DNA from: Anadara kagoshimensis
Lineage: Eukaryota; Mollusca; Bivalvia; Arcoida; Arcidae
Length of the DNA: 64,000 bases
Assembly (NCBI GenBank): GCA_021292105.1
Contig: CM037874.1
Span: 41,291,309-41,355,308, forward strand
Reading direction: 5' to 3'
Each line of letters begins with the position of its first letter. Positions within the stretch are counted from its first letter, which is position 1. The translations under genes were made by a program, and so were the position numbers. Below the pieces are notes generated by a model, which ran no database searches, was not told the origin of the DNA, and was given only the letters and a program-made list of their open reading frames with translations. Below, piece by piece: positions 55,091-64,000 of the stretch.

Positions 55091-55687
55091 AGTAAAGTTG
55101 TGCATGTATACAAATTTCATCATTGTATGGAAATAAGCCTTAGAATTACAGCAGAAAATCAATTAACCATCACATGAGTTATCTCCCTTGTCATTGCAAT
55201 TTAAGGGGTCTGATCTCCAAAAAGCACAATTTTGTTAGGATGACTTAATAACACCTAAAAATGAAATCCTTATTTTTTCCTAAGATATAGCATATTTTTA
55301 AATCACTAGTAACATGACAAGATGATAATTATTCCATGTTCCATTTCAGTATTAATTATAGTCAGAGATGATGGCCATGATGATGACAACCATGATGATG
55401 ACACCCAATGACTGCATAACCATGATGTCTCCATAAGATGAAAATCATCTGCGCCCATAAATGTTTATACACTTTCTAAACCAATGATTTTAATCAGATT
55501 AGACCAATTTTTGGCTTACTTTCATTTTTATAGAAAATTTGAACCATTTATTTTTTCAGCTTGCAACACATAAGTGATTTTCTCTGGAAGCTCTAGGTTT
55601 TCTCAACCATTCCAGTACAGACAACTTTGATACTTGATATATTGACTGGGATGTACAACCATTCCAACAAACATTCTATACTTAAAT

Positions 55688-55901
55688 GTGTGTGTGTGTG
55701 CATGCATGTGTGTGTGTGTGTGCAGTAAAGCCTTGATTTATTGCCACCATTTTTTCAGCCATATTTTGGCATTTTAAAGGTGTTTGGCAATATATTGAGA
55801 AGAAACTTAAAAAAGATAGAAACAAAGAAACTGAATTTATGTTGCAATAAGAGAGGTGGTAAAGTAATTGATGAGCATTTTAACATTATAATGAGGTTTT
55901 G

Positions 55902-55952
<51 letters not shown>

Positions 55953-55955
55953 GTT
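55688..55955. repeat. Two (TG)n microsatellites around a MITE F remnant
   Basis: (TG)n at 55688-55722 and 55902-55951; between them GCAGTAAAGCCTTGATTTAT to ATAATGAGGTTTTGATG, a decayed MITE family F. Confidence 0.8.
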
Positions 55956-56301
55956 TTCATTTGCAAAGAAGAACTTTATATTTATTGTGCTTGAAATCAA
56001 TTTTTGAAGTACATATATATAGACATATAGATGCAGTATATATTAAAATTCGATACTATCTTAATAAACTACCGGTAGTACTATAGTTCTATAAGTAGAT
56101 AAGTTTTGACTTACTTGAGGATAGATACTGATATATAAAACCACAAACATTCTTCTCAGGTGTTACTACAGACTAGTTTATAATCAGATTCCGCAGACTT
56201 CATGTTTCTACACGGTTCAGTTAACATGATCTGCTTCCGTCTGTCTATAAAAAAACAAGATTAACACACTCTTAAAACAACAGAAATCACATTATTACAG
56301 T

Positions 56302-56542
56302 ATGGGTCTACAACTTTGACCTGTCCGTTTGACCTTTAATTTAAATATTTATTATTGACCACTGCATCTATTTATAGGGATCATATGGGTTTATTTTTTC
56401 TACATTATGAGAACACTAATCACTTATCTTGTGTACACATTATCAACTGTGAATCCTACTACTACCTATGTATAGGGTGGACCCTTCTATATGAATATTC
56501 CTAATGAAAGGTCAAACGGACAGGTCAATGTTGCTTGCCTAT
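56302..56542. mobile_element. MITE family E copy 3
   Basis: AACTTTGACCTGTCCGTTTG and GAAAGGTCAAACGGACAGG...TTGCTTGCCTATA ends. Inverted arms of about 45 bp. Confidence 0.87.
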
Positions 56543-56589
56543 AACAAATATTCCATATTATCTGCATATATAAAATGGTTAGACAAGGC

Positions 56590-56930
56590 CTAGTTGCTAA
56601 GTAAAGCTAAGTCACTAGGTTATGAGTTCAAATCCTAGCACTGCTTTAAAATTTTCTGAGGAGATTTCTATCGGGTTTAAGCCACACCATCTCCCTTCCA
56701 CTGTGGGTTCAAATCCAGCACTGCTAAAAATGTTCTGAAATTATTTCTATCAAGTTTAAACCACACCATCTCCTACCAACTGTGGGTTCAAACCCAAGTG
56801 CTCCTTGAAAATTATCTGAGTTGATTTCCATCTGTTTCTGGGCTCAAACCCAGAACTGATGGTTATTTTCCATCTCAGGTTGTACTGTTGGTTCAAACCC
56901 CAACACTATCTTAAAATTTTTTTTAATGTG
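56590..56930. repeat. Degenerate repeats with B-box-like GGGTTCAAA
   Basis: GTGGGTTCAAATCCAGCACTG-type stretches occur about five times (56625, 56703, 56782, 56835, 56890) with TTTCTATC-AGTTTAA-CCACACCATCTCC between; a decayed SINE-derived tandem array. Confidence 0.55.
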
Positions 56931-57057
56931 TTTTTCATCTTTGCTTCAAAATTTCAAAATACCGGTATTCTTTGCAGTTAATACCATGGTATGTACCGCC
57001 AAAGAAAATAAAATGGTACACCAGTAATACTGCACTTAACTCATGATATTTACAACT

Positions 57058-57371
57058 GCAATATCTTTGCTTCAATAAAGTATTTGACATCGACTATACT
57101 TTGCAACTTCATAGAGACATTGCTCCACGAGCTGACATGATGACGTCAGGTTTCAAATGCTCTCGTTAACTGACAGGAGACAACCGATTTCAAATGCTAT
57201 CGTTAACTGACAGAAGATGACCGATTTTAAATACTCTCGTTAACTGACAGGAGACGACCCAATTTTATGAAAAGATGAACCAACAGCGCATTTCAAACAT
57301 GTTTTCAAATTATGTAATTTATGCAATTTGAGACAGCCCATTATACTTTGCAAGTTCAAAAAGAAATTGGA
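57058..57371 (+). repeat. Duplicated segment, copy 1, with internal triplication
   Basis: CAATAAAGTATTTGACATCG...CAACTTCATAGAGACATTG matches 59401-59630. Here TCAAATGCT-TCGTTAACTGACAG-AGA occurs three times (57152-57258); in copy 2 only once. Confidence 0.82.
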
Positions 57372-57689
57372 AAATTACCTCATTTCTTAAATTTGCACAA
57401 AAATACCCCGAAACTATACTTGAACCTAAGACTATATAATTATACAGGTATACATAAAAATCTACAAGTCTAAATTAATACATCACGATAGTATTTAAAT
57501 TCTACATACACTCTCTTAACTCCAGTGGGTAGTGGGGACTTATTGCTCACCTGAAGATTGGCTCATCCACAAAGATATCTCAAAATGATCCCCAAAATAT
57601 GAAGGTTTATGTACATAAAAAATAAAATATAATTATAAAGCAAGAAAAGTAGTTTCGTATTTCAATATGAAATTTGAACAATTATCTGC

Positions 57690-58630
57690 CGCTACCCCAT
57701 CTGGAACCCCTCAGTCAAGATTATAACACATCCTGAGGAAGTTACTGATTTAAGGTCCAATCTGGCACTTAATATTTCACATACAGTAAAACCTTGTTAT
57801 ATCAACCTCTACCCCATCTGGAACCCCTCAATCAAGATTATAATACATCCTGGGGAAGTTACTGATTTAAGGTCCAATTTGGTATTTAATATTTCACATA
57901 CAGTGAAACCTTGTTATATCACCCTCTACCCCATCTGGAACCCCTCAATCAAGATTATAACACATCCTGAGGAAGTTACTGATTTAAGGTCCAATTTGGC
58001 ATTAATATTTCACATACAGTAAAACCTTGTTATATCACCCTCTACCCCATCTGGAACGCCTCGATCAAGATTTGACACATCCTGAAGAAGTTACTGATTT
58101 AAGGTCCAATTTGGCACTTAATATTTCACATACAGTAAAACCTTGTTATATCCCCCTCTACCCCATCTGGAACCCCTCAATCAAGATTACAATACATCCT
58201 GAGAAAGTTACTGATTTAAGGTCCAATTTGGCACTTAATATTTCACATACAGTAAAACCTTGTTATATCACCCTCTACCCCATCTGGAACCCCTCAATCA
58301 AGATTACAATACATCCTGAGAAAGTTACTGATTTAAGGTCCAATCTGGTATTTAATATTTCACATACAGTAAAACCTTGTTATATCACTCTCTACCCCAT
58401 CTGGAACCCCTCAATCAAGATTATAACACATCCTGAAGAAGTTACTGATTTAAGGTCCAATTTGGCACTTAATATTTCACATACAGTAAAACCTTGTTAT
58501 ATCACCCTCTACCCCATCTGGAACCCCTCAATCAAGATTATAACACATCGTGAGGAAGTCACTGATTTAAGGTCCAATCTGGTATTTAATAATTCACATA
58601 CAGTTAAACCTTGTTATATCACCTCCTTGA
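57690..58630. repeat. 117-bp minisatellite, about 8 copies
   Basis: ACAGTAAAACCTTGTTATAT, then CTCTACCCCATCTGGAACCC, CTCAATCAAGATTATAACAC, GGTCCAATTTGGCACTTAAT. CAG starts at 57784, 57901, 58017, 58133, 58250, 58367, 58484 and 58601. Gives a 217-codon frame that is not a gene. Its start motif is that of MITE F. Confidence 0.92.
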
Positions 58631-58889
58631 TTACACAAGTTCCTGGTTTATCACCAAAAATTTTTAATTACAAAATGTAAATATTGGCAATGAAACAGCT
58701 TTTCTTTTCTTTTCTTTTTTTTTCTTCTTCTTATCCTAATTTTATGTCTGGACTTTATAGTTAGAGGCAGACTGAGTTATTTGCCAATTTTTGTTGTAAT
58801 TTTGATATTTTGGGCCTATAATTTTAGAAAAATCATAAATTGACATTGTTACCAAATTTTACTGGAACATTTACTATATAATGCTGTGA

Positions 58890-59300
58890 AAAGTTTTGGT
58901 TGGTTGGTTGGTTGGTTGGTTGGTTGGTTGGTTGGTTAAATGTTGTTTAATCTCCCATCAGCAATTTTTCAGCTATTCACGATGAGAACTATTTTATTAA
59001 TCTTTATGGATTAATCTATGAACAAATTTGTGTATGCATGTCAAGTGCGAGTGTGTTGTATGGTCTGCCCGCACTCAGGGTGACTTTAATGTGCTAGCTT
59101 ACAGAGTCAGTACGCCGCAAACAAGCGTACTACTCTCCCAGTTTATTATACTGATACCAGGTGAACCAGTAAAGGCCAACGGTAAGGAAAATTCACTTTC
59201 CCACATGTGGTCTGAGCAGGACTCAAACTCACAGCGGTGAGAGACCCTGGATTTGAAGACTGATGTCTTATCCATTAGGCCACTGCGGCCTAGTGAAATG
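58890..59300 (-). mobile_element. tRNA-derived SINE family 2 with (GGTT)n tail
   Basis: Reverse of 34921: (GGTT)10 at 58897-58936, CAGCAATTTTTCAGCTATTC, head ATCCATTAGGCCACTGCGGC at 59270. Longer than the 34.9-kb copy, having an extra middle (59050-59200). Confidence 0.8.
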
Positions 59301-59400
59301 TTTTGGGTTCAACTTAAGATTCTTCAAAAAACAGCAAACCAGACAATAAGTATAGAAATAGTCAAGCATCTAACAAAAGTTGTCAAAGAATATTTACAAT

Positions 59401-59630
59401 TGCAATATCTTTCCTTCAATAAAGTATTTGACATCGACTATACTTTGCAACTTCATAGAGACATTGCTCCATGCACTGATGTGATGGTGTCACACACTGA
59501 CGTGATGACGTCAGATGTCAAATGCTCTTGTTTACTGACAGGAGACTGGCCCATTTTTATGAGAAGGTGAATCAACATTGTATTTCAATATTGTTTTCAA
59601 ATTAACATACAAATGTGAGACGACAATAGA
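59401..59630 (+). repeat. Duplicated segment, copy 2
   Basis: Direct repeat of 57058-57371 with one copy of the inner unit; contains GTGATGACGTCAGATGTCAA. Ends where the left inverted repeat of the 2.8-kb element begins. Confidence 0.8.
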
Positions 59631-60042
59631 TTCATTTTATAAATATTGTAAATATAAGAAATAAAGTAAAGGACGACGTATGATAAGGGGGTCAAAATGG
59701 CCCACTTCATAGAATCTTTATTTTTAGCATATTATTACATCAAGGTCTACTTTAAATGAAAATGGTAATATTTTACCTTTCCAACTGACCTTGATCTCTA
59801 ACCTAGGGGTCAAATGTCAACATAATCCTAGTCTATATACCATTACAAAGCTTGAAAATACACGTTATTTGAAAGGTATGGTCTTATTATCATTTGTTTG
59901 GTTGTAAACCAAAGCAAGATTAATTGTTTTATTAGTCAATTGTGTTTTTTCTGCACATTTTGGCCTGTTTTGAGAAATTGTAGTATACTAATTTGCATAC
60001 AATGATTTTTGTTACACTTTTTCTTGATATAAAAGTCACTGA

Positions 60043-60180
60043 CAGTAACTAAACAGCAAAATATGATGTGATATCGCATCAAGAGGTACAGTCACTAAAC
60101 AGCAAAATATGATGTGATATCACATCAAGAGGTACAGTCACTAAAAAGCAAAATATGATGTGATATCACATCAAGAGGTA
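60043..60180. repeat. 46-bp direct repeat, three copies
   Basis: CAGTCACTAAACAGCAAAAT plus ATGATGTGATATCACATCAA and GAGGTA at 60043, 60089 and 60135. Each unit contains the palindrome GATGTGATATCACATC. Confidence 0.92.
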
Positions 60181-61969
60181 GCAAAATAAAGTCACAATTC
60201 AAAATGAAAACACACTGGAGACTTTTGACAAAATCTAGATGTCAAAATCTGGATTTGGGTATCAAACCAGGGGAGATAATTAATCAAGAATTTTGTTAGA
60301 TTTCATTAAATAGTCTTCCTGTGACATGTTATGTGCCCTTTTATTTAAAAATAAAGCCATAAAGTTTTCTCAGAATATTGCTTATATATGATTTCTATAA
60401 ATTATTGCAAAAATAAATATTCAGAACACATTTATATACATTTTGTTGATTATCAGCACTATAGACTTGAACTATAGCTCAAAATCTGGTTTTTAATCCA
60501 TATATTTTACCATTATTTAATTTAAAATAATTAATAAAAGGTAGTAAACTTGGTAAGAGAAACATTGTTATAACATTATTTGTTTTACGATACCTTTTTT
60601 GATTTGGATTGTGCATACCATTTGTGGAAAAACATCTAATTTTCTATATCTTTTAAAAGTTCACAGTGGTTAATGCATGAACCGGGGTCCAACTTTCCAA
60701 TTTAAAACAACCAACTTGTAAATTTCACAAAGGGAGATAATTCTGTCGGATGGTACATATTAGATAGATCACATACATACAGTAAAAGTTAATTTAATTA
60801 TTACTGTTATAGATATTATACATTATTTTACTTATTTTGTCTTTTTAAATTTGTGTACTGATAAATTAATTGTGCATTTTTAAGATTGAAATTGACAGCA
60901 TGTCAATTTCATTTTGACACTTCCTCTGCAGGTGTTCATATATTGATTTTTGTAGAATTGTGAAAATCAAGCAAAACAACATTCTTTTCCCCCCAAATCT
61001 TTATTGCATCCTGACTTACATTTCACTAACATTTAGAATAATTCAAAATATTACTATTTGTCCTCATTTTCAAAATGCCTACTAATGGGTATAGATGAGC
61101 ACTGTGTTTGTTGAAAAAGATGTCTAAAATCTAAAACAAGGAGATTTAGTATAGATAACTAGGCATTCTGCAGGTTCCTGCAGCAAAATATTGACAAACA
61201 ATTTACTTGGAATGACTTTATCTGTAACCGATGCAGAATTCAATTTTATTATGAAAAAAAAAGATAAAAAAGAATTCAATCAAGAAGCAGATGAGAATAA
61301 CGACAAAACATTGTTCCCTAAAGATAGCCCATATAGCATAAGGCTTCCCATATTCTGCAGATTTTGGAGTAATACAAAATGTATATTTTGCAATAGAAAA
61401 TCTAGAAAATTTGTGTCTGTTTCAAGTAAAATAAAAAAAAACAAAACAAAACAAAAAAATTTGGTAAAATGTGTTACAGAGGTAGTAACATGATTGGTGT
61501 TCTGTTTACACTGAGTGAGTTATCCCCCTTTCCCCAATTAGCATTAGTTGAACAGTCTTCTCATTAGATGATGCAAATTCCATTTCAAATAATTGATCTA
61601 CTTTATCAATTTCACATTTCTAGTTCAAATTCTAATATAGATGTGTCGTATTAACTAAACAACTAAAATATTATGTAGTCATGGAACATTTTTTTTAACT
61701 TTTCATTTTAAAAATCCAGAAAAAACCTTGAGATAAATTTTTCGGCAAGACATTTCTTATTTTTTAAACACCTGCACTTATTTTATTTGGAAAGTATTGT
61801 TACAAATCATAAATCTCCATAAAAATGAATACAAATGCATAAATACACAGGAAACAACTGAAAATAGTTGGTTGACCCTTATGACCTTTGACCCCAATTT
61901 TCAAGGTCATTATAGAGGTCAGACAAGTAAATGACCTCTATTTTCAAATATGTTATACATAATGTATAT

Positions 61970-62395
61970 TCATGTATTAATATATATTTACAATATGCCT
62001 GTACCTGTCTTCGATGAAACATAAAGAAGCAATTGTATTTCAATTCCCAATGAAAGACAATGGGGTCTTGACCCTTGATGTGTATCAATTTTCCCGCAAC
62101 ATTATGTCATGTCCTACACAGGGGGTCACATGGTCATGTGAGACAGGCCGATCTCGCATGGTTAAAAACTCTAATATCACACGTGCAGATAAGGAAGAAA
62201 TAGCGCCAAGGTACAAAATATTTATTGTAAATATAAGAAATGACATTTCTGATCATGGTATTTCAAGGGGTAATGAAAGATAGTGTGGCGCATGCCAAAT
62301 TCAAAATGAAGGGCTTTGCCCTTCATCGAATTTGACACGCTCCACACTATCTTTCATTACCCCTTGAAATACCATGATCAGAATGTCATTTCTTA
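61970..62395 (+). mobile_element. Hairpin-bearing element, copy 2
   Basis: Body with CTTCGATGAAACATAAAGAA, GGGGTCTTGACCCTTGATG and CCAAGGTACAAAATATTTAT, then a 160-bp palindrome (62234-62395) with GGGCTTTGCCC at its centre. Reverse of 30434-30830. Confidence 0.85.
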
Positions 62396-62459
62396 AACCA
62401 AAAATTGTATTTCTGCTACAAGGGCCATTTTGACCCCCTTATCATATGTAGTCCTTTCC

Positions 62460-62900
62460 AATGTCTTTATGAACTCACAAAGTATAATGGGCTGTCTTAA
62501 ATTGCATATTCATGATTTTTTTTAAACAAAATTGATTTAGCCTAGAAAACACTGGGAAAAATTATGTAATCTGAAAAACTAAAGTGCATGTATAGAGAAT
62601 GTGATACTTAAACAACTGATAATACAAAAGCCCTATTTAAAAGGCATATGAATAGCAACATCATGCTTCCGATAAATACTGATATACAGAAATTTAATAC
62701 AAGTGAAAAAATTTTTACAGGGACCTTAAACTCCATTACGCAATTCACCTCTTTATTTTATAGTAGAAGTTTAAATATATTTATAAAAGTTAATGTGTTG
62801 CACATGAGAGTTTCTGTATATAGGTTGGGTGTCCAGCATGTGGACCAGGAGTGATTGTCATGTGATCACTAAAGTTAAAATCTGGTACAATTTTACCTCA
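62460..62900. other. Intergenic
   Basis: 62472-62510 (CAAAGTATAATGGGCTGTCT) is the inverse of 57335-57365. The rest has no recognised content. Confidence 0.5.
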
Positions 62901-62954
62901 TTGCGGATTCACGGGTGCTTATACAGGCATTAGTATTCATGAGAAAACGTGCTA

Positions 62955-63000
62955 GTTTTGGTGTATATAAAGGGTCATGTATGATTATACAGATTCGAAG
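62955..63000 (+). promoter_or_regulatory. Possible TATA-type promoter
   Basis: GGTGTATATAAAGGGTCATG is a strong TATA match, about 30 nt before CAGATTCGAAGTTAGCC. It may start a gene reading out of the window, but no exon with coding sense follows before 64000. Confidence 0.2.
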
Positions 63001-63499
63001 TTAGCCACTCGTTGTAGCAGCATGCATACTCTTTTATAAACCCCACCCACCCATCCCCAATGTATTTGACTTGTATTACATGGTACTTTTTCTATTGTAG
63101 ATTTTTGATAGTTGCTATATCTTACATTTAGACTTATACCTGGATTATGACGCACACGAAAGGCTACATTTGAAACTTTATGACAAACGTGATGACCTCA
63201 ATTTTTCTATTTTTATGCAGCAATATACAGTCACCTGCTTCTCCTGCTTATGGTGTATTTGTTTTCCAATTAATACGCTATGGTAGAGCTTGTTCCCACT
63301 ACGGGGACTTTGTACAATGAAGTAGGTTGCTTGCAAATAAATTGTTGACTCAGGAATATTGCAAGCCTAGGCTTATCAAGGCCCTAAAAAAGTTTTATGG
63401 CCGTCATCACAGTATTGTTGACAAGTTTGATGTCTCTGTGTCCAGGATTGCCCTGGATATATTTGACGTCTCATAGTTCCATGTTCCTTTCACACAATT

Positions 63500-63690
63500 T
63501 TGATTAAACAAATGGCGGGTGTAGCTAGCTAAACAGGAGTGCTTACCCTTCCGGAGAACCCGGCCTTACTTCCCTGGTGGAAGTTCATGTGTCTAACCTA
63601 ACTTGTCAGTTCCAAAGTTTTAACTTTGCTTCTGGATTGTGATTCGGACATGGATTAGTATGTTTGTTTTTGGTTATGTATTAATTACAT
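63500..63690. repeat. Dispersed repeat end shared with 42130 and 1050
   Basis: CTTACCCTTCCGGAGAACCC, then GTCAGTTCCAAAGTTTTAAC and GGACATGGATTAGTATGTTT; the latter two recur at 42135-42205. Confidence 0.6.
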
Positions 63691-64000
63691 TATGTGCCAC
63701 CGTGAGTTTGCTGTAAAGATGAAGATAAACTGAATTTATATTAAAATAATGTATTAAAAAGCTGCTACCTGTGTAGGCACTTGTCCTATACTTTTATGTG
63801 TTGAGTTTTATTTTATAAATTATTTATATTAGTTTGAACTTGGCAAATTAGAATATAAAGTTACTTTCCCAAAATGTACATATTGTCCCCATCTGCAGTC
63901 GTGCTGATATTGGTATATCAATACCTACATATCAGTTAATATATATACATATATATTAGTAAACCACATAGGTTTTTGAATCACAGAGTGTATGCCATTA

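Larger units (their letters stand above)
59664..62459. mobile_element. ~2.8-kb element with ~38-bp terminal inverted repeats
   Basis: Left end AAAGGACGACGTATGATAAG plus GGGGTCAAAATGGCCC; right end GGGCCATTTTGACCCCCTTA plus TCATATGTAGTCCTTT. No transposase is seen; one 100-codon frame at 61191-61493 has no motif and is not called. Includes a 46-bp triplicate and, near its right end, a hairpin element. Confidence 0.65.

Noticed and set aside
55755..56086. ORFs with HTHTHT or VCVCVC runs
   Set aside because: Translations of the (TG)n microsatellite.
58027..58680. 217-codon repeat ORF
   Set aside because: Product of the 117-bp minisatellite.
61191..61493. 100-codon ORF rich in K and N
   Set aside because: AT-rich low-complexity sequence, no family motif, no splice or promoter context.

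Overview
The window looks like nuclear DNA of a lophotrochozoan animal, most likely a bivalve mollusc. It is AT-rich, has long introns with GT/AG splice sites, and is packed with tRNA-headed SINEs, many small MITE families, and dispersed elements beginning or ending in the GGTGAGCTAAAA / ACAAGAGGCCC type ends that I associate with bivalve genomes. The species call is inference; nothing in the window names it.

Two protein-coding genes can be assembled exon by exon, and they face each other tail to tail. (1) On the + strand (coding 10004-18612, nine coding exons, 573 residues) lies an SLC5 sodium/solute symporter closest to the high-affinity choline transporter SLC5A7/CHT1. A candidate TATA promoter and 5' leader exon sit near 6.7-6.9 kb. 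(2) On the - strand (coding 40903 down to 26131, eight coding exons, 429 residues) lies a carboxypeptidase M-like metallocarboxypeptidase with a signal peptide, complete zinc and catalytic residues, a transthyretin-like domain and a GPI-signal-like hydrophobic tail. All splice phases join in frame in both models. The two products are not in one pathway as far as I can tell: one is a plasma-membrane transporter, the other a surface exopeptidase.

The rest is repeats. 0-6 kb: microsatellites, a composite element with very long perfect hairpins, a decayed LINE 3' end, MITEs and a SINE. 8.0-9.7 kb: a SINE interrupted by a foldback-like element with an 8-bp target duplication. 10-18.6 kb: transporter gene, whose exon 8 is flanked by nine copies of its own 3' splice site and six copies of its own 5' splice site. 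19.1-21.1, 35.9-38.5 and 46.3-48.0 kb: three copies of a large element carrying ~145-bp satellite arrays. 43.8-45.3, 52.1-53.2 and 57.7-58.6 kb: minisatellites of 66, 33 and 117 bp, all multiples of three, which create long meaningless ORFs. 50.1-50.9 kb: tandem tRNA-like units. 57-62.5 kb: duplicated segments and a ~2.8 kb element with terminal inverted repeats. 63-64 kb: a possible promoter and a short dispersed repeat.

The most striking feature is the double-sided splice-site amplification around exon 8 of the transporter gene (16347-17352).
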